Positions 1-5,686 of a DNA stretch of 12,790 bases are shown here, piece by piece. Below the pieces are notes generated by a model. It was not told where the DNA came from. It saw nothing but the letters and a program-made list of their open reading frames with translations, and ran no database searches. The stretch spans positions 1 to 12,790 of the forward strand of contig CAYZCY010000037.1 of NCBI GenBank assembly GCA_964477115.1, in the 5' to 3' direction. The position numbers were made by a program, and so were the translations under genes. Within the stretch, counting starts at the first letter, position 1. Every line of letters begins with the position of its first letter. Source of the stretch: RGIG3135 sp964477115 (GTDB lineage: Bacteria > Actinomycetota > Coriobacteriia > Coriobacteriales > Eggerthellaceae).

Positions 1-75
1 TGTCCTCGCCGCAAAACGATCTAGGCAGATGCGGCTGCGGAATCGCTCCTAAGCTTTCCGCCCTCGACCGAAAAC

Positions 76-513
76 TTAAGCTTGCTTTGCCTCCGCGCGA
101 CGGCGCTCGATTTGTGCAAGGCGCTCATAGGAAACGATCTTGGTGGTGAAGGTTCCATCAGATATGACATCGCCTTCGTCATCATAGGCAGCCACGTCCC
201 AAATCTGCTTCGATCCTTCGATGCGATTCAGGGTGGCAACCGCGCGAACAGAGCCCTCTTTGCCGCTTTTGCGGTGGCGGATGTTGGCCTCGATGCCAAA
301 GGGAACCTCAACCTCGAAATCCGCCATAAGCGCTGCACCTTGGCTTGCCACCGCCTCGAGCAGCGCGATGGTGACGCCGCCATGGAGTACGCCGAAGGGC
401 TGGCGGAGCGTGTCGGTGATGGGCATGACAGCCTCAACACGCTCGGTGCTTTGCTCGGTGAAGGTGAAGCCGAGAACCGTGTTGAATCCCTTGTATGCGT
501 CGTATTCGGTCAT
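76..513 (-). CDS. PaaI/YdiI-type hotdog acyl-CoA thioesterase
   Basis: Predicted 145-residue cytoplasmic single-domain hotdog thioesterase that hydrolyses an acyl- or aroyl-CoA. The family signature is visible as Q38-P-F-G-V-L-H44-G-G followed by E53. Spacing of Q38, H44 and E53 matches the catalytic Gln-His-Glu set of E. coli YdiI (Q48, H54, E63). Full family length, no signal peptide or membrane segment. The reading frame opens at an ATG at 531, but I place the start at the ATG at 513: GGAGGAAAGG lies just upstream of 513 and no Shine-Dalgarno precedes 531. A promoter (TTGAAA, 17 nt, TAGCAT) fits a 5' end near 545, leaving about 32 nt of leader. Divergent from the permease gene. The substrate cannot be read from sequence; DHNA-CoA hydrolysis for menaquinone synthesis is one possibility for this family, but no men gene is present to support it. 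Confidence 0.88.
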   Translation of the reverse strand: MTEYDAYKGFNTVLGFTFTEQSTERVEAVMPITDTLRQPFGVLHGGVTIALLEAVASQGAALMADFEVEVPFGIEANIRHRKSGKEGSVRAVATLNRIEGSKQIWDVAAYDDEGDVISDGTFTTKIVSYERLAQIERRRAEAKQA

Positions 514-551
514 GATTCGCCTTTCCTCCATCGCGTGGGTGTCAGCAGTTC

Positions 552-580
552 ATGCTATCGGTTTGCCCGCGCTCTTTCAA
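552..580 (-). promoter_or_regulatory. promoter of the thioesterase gene
   Basis: On the minus strand, TTGAAA (580-575), a 17-nt spacer and TAGCAT (557-552) form a plausible sigma-A promoter. It predicts a transcript start near 545, compatible with the start codon at 513. The -35 box lies inside the inverted repeat at 565-588. Confidence 0.5.
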
Positions 581-588
581 TTGCGGGC
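565..588. repeat. inverted repeat overlapping a -35 box
   Basis: GCCCGC (565-570) and GCGGGC (583-588) are perfect 6-bp inverted arms separated by 12 nt. They flank the TTGAAA -35 box of the thioesterase promoter in the thioesterase/permease divergent gap, a typical operator position. Short GC arms can also occur by chance. Confidence 0.4.
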
Positions 589-653
589 TCGGTGGTCTTA
601 CCTGTTCGTAACCTTGTCTGGCTCCAGGCAAAATAGGATTATCATGAGGGCTT

Positions 654-2057
654 GTGAAGGTAAGCAGAAAACAGATCATCGGTGCGGTGGTGGGCATAGC
701 GCTCACCTTGGGCCTTGTTGCCTTGCAACCCTTCGCGGGGCTGGCCTCTGAGGCTACCATCGTGATAGCAATTCTCGCGGGCGCCATTGCCTGGTGGGTT
801 GCCGGCGTCTTGCCCGATTATGTGACGGGCATCATCATGGCGGTGCTCTTCGTGGTATGGGCGGGCGTTCCTACCGAGGTGGCCTTCGGCGCCTTCGCCT
901 CGTCCATGTGGTGGCTTTTGGTTGCCGCCTTCTGTCTGGCGCACGCCATGCGAGCAAGCGGCTTGCTTCGCCGCATGTCCCTTGGCGTGCTGCGCCTATT
1001 CCCGCGCACCTTCCGCGCCCAGGCTGCAGGACTCATGGCCGCGGGCATGTTGGTGGGTCCTTTCGTCCCCAGTTTGTCGGCTAAGGTTTCCATGCTTGAA
1101 CCCATGGCGCTTGCCATCAGCGACGAGATGGGCTACGAGCGAAAGGGCCGCCAGGCAAACGGCCTGTTCCTCGCCGTGCTGGTGGGGGTGCGCAACTGCG
1201 CTCCGGCGGTGCTCTCCGGATCCTTCCTCGGCTACGTGGTGCTGGGCCTTCTTCCCGAATCCGTGCAGTCGCAGTTTGACATGGCGCATTGGCTGCTCGC
1301 TGCGCTTCCCTGGCTTGTCATCGTCACGGTTTTGAACTACGTGGCGCTTGTGGCTCGTTATTCCCCGAAGGGCGAAGGTAAGCGCGCCGCGATGCGGGAC
1401 GCGACCTCGAGCCAGCCGCAGCTCGGCCCCATGTCGCACGGCGAGAAATGCGTGCTCGCCATTATGGCCGTCACGGGTCTTCTGTGGTTTACCGAGGCCT
1501 GGCACGGCATTCCCGCCTTTGCGGTTGCGCTTTTGGCGGTTGCCGCCATGGCGGCGTGCGGCCAGTTCAAAAAGGAGGACCTTCGCGGCGGCATAGCCTG
1601 GGACGTCATCCTTTTCGTGGGCTTGGTGCTGGGGCTTTCCCCTTCCTTCGAATACGTGGGCGCCAACGCCTGGGTAGCGCAGATGTGCGAGCCCGTGCTC
1701 ATGATGGTGGCGGGCAACCCCTATGCCATCGTGGCGAGCGTGGCTTTCATTACCCTTGCCCTGCGCTTCATCGTGGTGTCCGAGACGGCATTCATCAACC
1801 TGTTTTTGGCGGTGGCGGTTCCCCTGTCGGCCACCCTCGGGGTCAATCCCTGGATCATCGGCTTCAGCGTGTACGCCATGGTCAATCCCTGGTTCGTGGG
1901 CTATCAGAACCCGGTGTATCTGGCAGCCGTGGGATCAGTGGGCGACAAGATGACCACGCACGGCGAGCAGGCGCTTTACTGCGGCATCTACGTGGTCATT
2001 TGTTTGTTTGGCTTGCTGGCATCGGTGCCCTATTGGCAGTGGCTTGGCCTGGCTTAG
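654..2057 (+). CDS. SLC13/DASS-like anion (dicarboxylate/sulfate-type) permease
   Basis: 467-residue polytopic inner-membrane protein with roughly ten to twelve hydrophobic segments, the size and hydropathy pattern of the DASS/CitT family, which imports di- or tricarboxylates or sulfate with Na+ or in exchange. The N-terminal segment 37-72 (W47-W48, L53-P-D, G71-V-P) matches the family opening. Two hairpin-like motifs sit where the Ser-Asn-Thr pair is expected: P139-S-L-S-A-K144 and S376-E377-T378. In both the central Asn is replaced, by Leu and Glu. Start is GTG at 654; GAGGG ends 3 nt upstream, unusually close, and a weak TTGTCT-17-GATTAT promoter (614-642) would give an almost leaderless mRNA, so the exact start is uncertain. 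The stop overlaps the convergent sensor-kinase stop. Substrate unknown; regulation by the neighbouring two-component system is possible but unsupported by shared sites. Confidence 0.82.
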   Translation: MKVSRKQIIGAVVGIALTLGLVALQPFAGLASEATIVIAILAGAIAWWVAGVLPDYVTGIIMAVLFVVWAGVPTEVAFGAFASSMWWLLVAAFCLAHAMRASGLLRRMSLGVLRLFPRTFRAQAAGLMAAGMLVGPFVPSLSAKVSMLEPMALAISDEMGYERKGRQANGLFLAVLVGVRNCAPAVLSGSFLGYVVLGLLPESVQSQFDMAHWLLAALPWLVIVTVLNYVALVARYSPKGEGKRAAMRDATSSQPQLGPMSHGEKCVLAIMAVTGLLWFTEAWHGIPAFAVALLAVAAMAACGQFKKEDLRGGIAWDVILFVGLVLGLSPSFEYVGANAWVAQMCEPVLMMVAGNPYAIVASVAFITLALRFIVVSETAFINLFLAVAVPLSATLGVNPWIIGFSVYAMVNPWFVGYQNPVYLAAVGSVGDKMTTHGEQALYCGIYVVICLFGLLASVPYWQWLGLA

Positions 2058-3376
2058 GAGTTGTGCAGGGGCAAGGTGAGCGTGAAGGTGGTCACGCCTT
2101 CGGCATTGCAGCTGGCGAAGATGTCTCCGCCATGGTCGCGCGCAATGTCACGCGCGATGGCAAGCCCCAAGCCGTACCCGCCCGTTTCTCGAGCGCGTGC
2201 CTCGTCGGCGCGATAGAAGCGATCGAAGATGCGGTCGAGGTCGGCCTCCGCGATCACGGCGCCCTTGCTCGAGACGCTCATGCGCGCCTGGGAGCTTACC
2301 TTCTCCAAGTTGACCTTGATGGTGCTGCCCTCGTTGGAGTACTTGCAGGCGTTGTCTAAGAGCGTCCTTACCAGACGGCGGATGCGCTCGGCGTCGCCGC
2401 GCACGAAGACCTCGCTGGCGATGTTCTCCTCAATCACCACGTCGCGTTCGAAGGCTACCGACTCAAATTGCAGCGCTTCGCCCTCGACGGCGTCGCTTAA
2501 GTCGAAGGGATCGATCTTTTCGGCGCTGCGCTTCTCGCCGTCAAGCTGGGCGAGCTCCAGCATGTCGTTGACCAGGTTTTGCATGTGCGTGGCTTCGGTT
2601 TGGGTGCTGTCGATCCATTGGTGCTGGCTTTCCACGCTGGCCTCGGGGTGCGCTTTGAGGATAGCCGAGTTTGCCAGGATGACCGTCAGGGGCGTTTTGA
2701 GTTCGTGTGAGGCGTCTGCGATAAACTGGCGCTGCTGCTCCCATGCGCGCTCCACCGGGGCAAGCGCCCAGCGCGAGAAACGGATGCTGATGGCCAAAAA
2801 GCCAGCTAGCGCAACAAGGCCTACGCCGAGCAGCGTCAATGCCAGCTTCTTCCAACCGCCAACAGATGCCCCATCGGCGAAGGCAACGTAGACGACGTCC
2901 TTTACGTATCTTTTGCTGTAGAGCAGTTCGCTGCCCGAAAGATGGCCGAAATCCTCTGTTGCGCTCAGGGCGTCGTTGATGGCGTTGTCCAGATACTCAT
3001 CGGCGATCAAGGCGGTTGACGAACTCGAGGGCGTAATGGTGGCGCCCTTTTCGTCAACTTCGTACACGACTACCGGTGTAAGCTGCGTAGATGTGAATTC
3101 GCCTCCGCCGATGAAGGGGGGCTGAGCCCCTATTGTGCCCGATTCGGGTTCGTCTGCTCGGCTGTTCGCGTTGGCGTAAATGCCTGCGGCGGCAGGGTTG
3201 TCGAAGTGGCTTGTGGAGCTGATGGCATGGTTGAGCCTCTCCTGCATGAGGGCGTTCACGCCTGCCAGGTCCTGGCTGTAAGTGAGAATGCAGATTGCGC
3301 TGAAGGCCACTGCGAGCACCAGCGCAATGCATGCCATGATCAGGGCGATGAACTTCTTTCGCAGTTTCTCTAGCAT
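2054..3376 (-). CDS. membrane sensor histidine kinase (OmpR-regulator partner)
   Basis: 440 residues. TM helix 1 is about residues 9-32, an extracytoplasmic domain spans about 33-176 with no sensor fold I recognise, and TM helix 2 is about 178-198, followed by a short linker. The HisKA domain carries the phospho-acceptor in A-S-H224-E-L-K-T-P. The HATPase domain has an N box (L-L-D-N342-A-C-K-Y), a changed G1 box (V-S-S370-K-G-A-V-I, where D-x-G-x-G is usual), an F box (I-F-D-R-F-Y-R) and an intact G2 box (G-Y-G-L-G-L). It autophosphorylates and passes phosphate to the adjacent regulator. The start ATG lies inside the end of the regulator gene (7-nt overlap), so translation is probably coupled. 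The stop overlaps the permease stop. Signal unknown. The Asp-to-Ser change may alter nucleotide binding, although relaxed G1 boxes occur in related kinases. Confidence 0.93.
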   Translation of the reverse strand: MLEKLRKKFIALIMACIALVLAVAFSAICILTYSQDLAGVNALMQERLNHAISSTSHFDNPAAAGIYANANSRADEPESGTIGAQPPFIGGGEFTSTQLTPVVVYEVDEKGATITPSSSSTALIADEYLDNAINDALSATEDFGHLSGSELLYSKRYVKDVVYVAFADGASVGGWKKLALTLLGVGLVALAGFLAISIRFSRWALAPVERAWEQQRQFIADASHELKTPLTVILANSAILKAHPEASVESQHQWIDSTQTEATHMQNLVNDMLELAQLDGEKRSAEKIDPFDLSDAVEGEALQFESVAFERDVVIEENIASEVFVRGDAERIRRLVRTLLDNACKYSNEGSTIKVNLEKVSSQARMSVSSKGAVIAEADLDRIFDRFYRADEARARETGGYGLGLAIARDIARDHGGDIFASCNAEGVTTFTLTLPLHNS

Positions 3377-4164
3377 GCGCCCTCGCTGTTTTCGCCATCG
3401 GCTTCTTCTGCGTTGACGTCAGCCGCGTAAGCGCTGCCATCGCCTGAAGCGCCATCTTCGCCCGAAGCGCAGCCTTCGCTCGATACGCTGCCAGCTTCTA
3501 TGGCGAGACGATAGCCTGCCTTGCGGATGGTTTCGATGCGGGCGCTCGACCCGAGATGATTGAGCTTTTTGCGCAGGAAGGATATATAGGCCTCGACGTT
3601 GTTGTCGCCAGCATTTGATTCTATGCCCCAGGCCTTCGTGATGAGCGTGTCCTTCGAGATGACCTGACCGGGGTTCGCCATAAGGATTTTGCAGATGGAA
3701 AACTCCTTGAAGCTCAGGTGGATGGTTTTCAAACCGCGCGATAGATCATAGCTTTCCAGGTCAAGGGTGAGATCGCCCGCAGTGAGACGCTCGAAGAGGA
3801 TATCGCCCTGCCTGCGGGTGAGGGCCCGCAGATGAGCCATGAGCTCAGCAGGGGAGAAAGGTTTGGTCATGTAGTCATCAGCGCCAGAGTCTAGACCGGT
3901 TATCTTGTCGGCCGTGGAATCGCGTGCGGTAAGCAGCAGAATGGGCGTACTTACCTGCGCGCGGCGAAGTGCGGTGGTAACCGCGTAGCCGTTGAGTTTG
4001 GGTAGCATGACGTCGAGGATGATGACGTCGTAGATTTGACTGCTGCCGTAGTCCACACCCGATTGCCCGTCGTGCACGACATCGACGTGATAGCCGTTTT
4101 CCTCGAGGATGTGGGCTAGGGCGTTGCTCAGCCGGATATCGTCCTCTACGACGAGTATGTTCAT
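3370..4164 (-). CDS. OmpR/PhoB-family response regulator
   Basis: 264 residues. The receiver domain (1 to about 115) has the acidic pair D8-D9, phospho-acceptor D51 in L-D51-V-M-L-P, T79 and K101 in T-K-P-F. A winged-helix DNA-binding domain (about 125-222) ends in the family-typical R-K-A-G-Y-R-L. A roughly 40-residue tail after it is rich in Ala, Gly, Ser, Asp and Glu and lacks a known fold, which is longer than usual. The open frame extends upstream to an ATG at 4218, but the receiver begins exactly at the ATG at 4164 (M-N-I-L-V-V-E-D-D), and a TACAAT -10-like element covers 4222-4217, so 4164 is preferred. Its last 7 nt overlap the kinase start, forming a two-gene operon. Target genes unknown; the divergently ending permease is a candidate by proximity only. 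Confidence 0.95.
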   Translation of the reverse strand: MNILVVEDDIRLSNALAHILEENGYHVDVVHDGQSGVDYGSSQIYDVIILDVMLPKLNGYAVTTALRRAQVSTPILLLTARDSTADKITGLDSGADDYMTKPFSPAELMAHLRALTRRQGDILFERLTAGDLTLDLESYDLSRGLKTIHLSFKEFSICKILMANPGQVISKDTLITKAWGIESNAGDNNVEAYISFLRKKLNHLGSSARIETIRKAGYRLAIEAGSVSSEGCASGEDGASGDGSAYAADVNAEEADGENSEGAC

Positions 4165-4216
4165 GAGCAGCCCCGCCTTTCGCGCGAATGAAGAGATCCT
4201 CAAGGGTTCAAAGACC

Positions 4217-4222
4217 ATTGTA
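4217..4222 (-). promoter_or_regulatory. candidate -10 element of the two-component operon
   Basis: TACAAT on the minus strand lies 52 nt upstream of the regulator ATG at 4164. No good -35 hexamer is seen 16-18 nt further upstream, so the promoter may need an activator or lie elsewhere. Confidence 0.3.
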
Positions 4223-4307
4223 GCCGCGTTGCGCTGACTGGTGCGATCCTTTCAGGTTGATTTAAGGGCTGCTCCCTAGAGTAATCCTTGGTGTTTCCCG
4301 GCACCTC

Positions 4308-4343
4308 GCGCGGCGCGCTTTCCCCCGATTGACCGCGCCGCGC
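4308..4343. repeat. perfect 10-bp GC-only inverted repeat
   Basis: GCGCGGCGCG (4308-4317) and CGCGCCGCGC (4334-4343) are exact reverse complements around a 16-nt pyrimidine-rich spacer. The element is 144 nt upstream of the regulator start. It has no T-run on either side, so a classic terminator is unlikely; an operator or an RNA hairpin is possible. Confidence 0.55.
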
Positions 4344-4438
4344 CTTCAAATCAGATGAGGAGGGGATACAGCTTGCGTGTGCTGAATCGCTTCCTTTCGA
4401 GTGACCAGCCGGAATGGTAATGGTCCCGAAATCGCAAA

Positions 4439-4457
4439 GACCCGCGGCAAGCGGGTC
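4439..4457 (-). terminator. second hairpin downstream of ilvE, candidate terminator
   Basis: GACCCGC (4439-4445) pairs with GCGGGTC (4451-4457) around a 5-nt loop. On the minus strand the stem is followed by TTTGCGATTT, a modest U-run. It may complete termination of ilvE transcripts that pass the first hairpin. Confidence 0.5.
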
Positions 4458-4466
4458 CTTGTGTTT

Positions 4467-4503
4467 AGTGGGGAAGGTGAGCGTGGCGCTTACCTTCCCC
4501 ACT
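4467..4503 (-). terminator. long hairpin downstream of ilvE
   Basis: A 17-bp stem with one G-T pair and a 3-nt loop (4467-4483 with 4487-4503), starting about 20 nt after the ilvE stop. On the minus strand the stem is followed by AAACACAAGG rather than a U-run, so it may act as an mRNA-stabilising 3' end or work with the hairpin at 4439-4457. On the plus strand it is followed by TTATAT, but no plus-strand gene leads into it. Confidence 0.6.
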
Positions 4504-4523
4504 TTATATGTTGGGAAGATCGA

Positions 4524-5444
4524 TTAGATCTCGGTCAGCCAGTCGGCGTACTCCTCGACCTTGCCGTAGACGATCTGGAAGAAGCGTTCCTGGATGGCGC
4601 GGGTGACCTCGCCCGGCTTGCCGATTTCGCGGCCGTCGACCGATGCGATGGGGGTGAGCTCGGCGGCGGAGCCGGTCATGAAGACCTCGTCGGCAACGTA
4701 GAGGTCCGAGCGAACCAGGCTCTCCTCGATGGCCGGGATGTCAAGGTCGTCGGCGATGCAGAGAACGGTGTCGCGGGTGATGCCCTCGAGAACGCCGTCG
4801 GACAGCGGCGGGGTGGAAAGGACGCCGTTGCGGACGACGAAGAGGTTTTCGCCCGTGCCTTCGCAGACAAAGCCCTGCTCGTTGAGCATGATGGCCTCGG
4901 AGTAGCCGTGGTCGATGGCCTCGAGCTTGGCGAGAAGCGAGTTCATGTAGGAAGCGGTGGACTTCATAGCCGGCGGGATGGCGTTGACGGAGCGCTGACG
5001 CCAGGAGGAAACGCCCACGTGCACGCCGTTTTCGAGCGCGTCGGCACCGAGGTATGCGCCCCAGGGCCACACGGCGATGATGACATCAACCGGAGCGCCG
5101 GTGGGGTTTACGCCCATGGAGCCGTAGCCGCGGTAGACAAGCGGGCGGATGTAGCAAGCGGGAAGCTCGTTGGCGCGGATGGTTTCCACGGTTGCGTCTG
5201 CGAGTTCTTCGGCGGTGTAGGGAATGTCGATGCGAGCGATCTTGCAGCTGCGGACCAGGCGCTCCATGTGCTCCTGCAGGCGGAAGACGAAGCTGCGGTC
5301 GGAGTCGGGGTCCTTGTAGCAGCGAATGCCCTCGAAGACGCCGGAGCCGTAGTGCAGGGAATGGGAGAGAACGTGGGTGGTGGCCTCATGCCACGGGACC
5401 AGTTCGCCGTTTTTCCAGATGTATTTCGCTTCTTCGATGGCCAT
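4524..5444 (-). CDS. ilvE: branched-chain amino acid aminotransferase (class IV, PLP)
   Basis: 306 residues, the usual IlvE length. A cytoplasmic PLP enzyme that carries out the last step of isoleucine, valine and leucine synthesis and the first step of their breakdown, using glutamate/2-oxoglutarate. Visible landmarks are H-Y-G-S-G-V-F-E-G-I-R (31-41), catalytic lysine K161 in P-A-M-K-S-T, then Y-M-N-S-L-L, and the cofactor-binding E-G-T-G-E-N-L-F. The frame is open to an ATG at 5543, but I choose the ATG at 5444: GGAAGGAAGG lies a few bases upstream, and family homology begins at once (A-K-Y-I-W-K-N-G-E). Divergent from citramalate synthase, which makes the precursor that eventually becomes this enzyme's isoleucine keto acid. 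Two hairpins follow the gene. D-amino acid aminotransferase is the main alternative, but the length and motifs fit IlvE better. Confidence 0.94.
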   Translation of the reverse strand: MAIEEAKYIWKNGELVPWHEATTHVLSHSLHYGSGVFEGIRCYKDPDSDRSFVFRLQEHMERLVRSCKIARIDIPYTAEELADATVETIRANELPACYIRPLVYRGYGSMGVNPTGAPVDVIIAVWPWGAYLGADALENGVHVGVSSWRQRSVNAIPPAMKSTASYMNSLLAKLEAIDHGYSEAIMLNEQGFVCEGTGENLFVVRNGVLSTPPLSDGVLEGITRDTVLCIADDLDIPAIEESLVRSDLYVADEVFMTGSAAELTPIASVDGREIGKPGEVTRAIQERFFQIVYGKVEEYADWLTEI

Positions 5445-5686
5445 CGCAAGCCTTCCTTCCCTTGAATCGATCCTTGGGTGCCCGGGCCTTTGCGCGCCCT
5501 CTGGCTGCTTATGTGCAACGCCCTTGCGCGGGTGTGTGTACATTGGTGCTGTATTTTACTTCATGTGGGCGTCTATCAGGTGCTTTTCCCCCGAATGGCC
5601 CATATTTTACGTATCTGATATTGGGTTTCACGATAAACTGACCACCTAGTCCAAACGGAAGGTAAGGGAAGGTTGCGCTAGCCGCT
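5445..5686. promoter_or_regulatory. divergent ilvE / citramalate synthase control region
   Basis: 242 bp, with an AT-richer core (about 5545-5640) typical of back-to-back promoters. On the minus strand TAAAAT occurs at 5558-5553 and again at 5609-5604. On the plus strand TTTACG (5606-5611) and GATAAA (5632-5637) are separated by 20 nt, a poor fit. I cannot assign either promoter firmly. No T-box specifier or T-box GGTGG-type motif and no credible leader peptide were found. Confidence 0.4.

Larger units (their letters stand above)
4165..4523. other. non-coding gap between ilvE and the two-component operon
   Basis: About 360 bp without a credible gene. It holds, from the ilvE side, two adjacent hairpins (4467-4503 and 4439-4457), a GC-rich inverted repeat (4308-4343) and the likely promoter of the two-component operon. 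The reading frames here have no ribosome-binding site or recognisable protein content. Confidence 0.6.

Noticed and set aside
4165..4218. Longer response-regulator start at 4218
   Set aside because: The added residues are unlike any receiver N-terminus, and the ATG overlaps a -10-like TACAAT.
4401..5465. 354-residue plus-strand frame opposite ilvE
   Set aside because: Gly/Ala/Val/Asp-rich shadow of ilvE, running through its terminator hairpins; no ribosome-binding site.
5563..5649. Possible 28-codon leader peptide with three Ile codons upstream of citramalate synthase
   Set aside because: No Shine-Dalgarno before its ATG, no Ile run, no terminator/antiterminator pair after it, and it spans the AT-rich promoter core.
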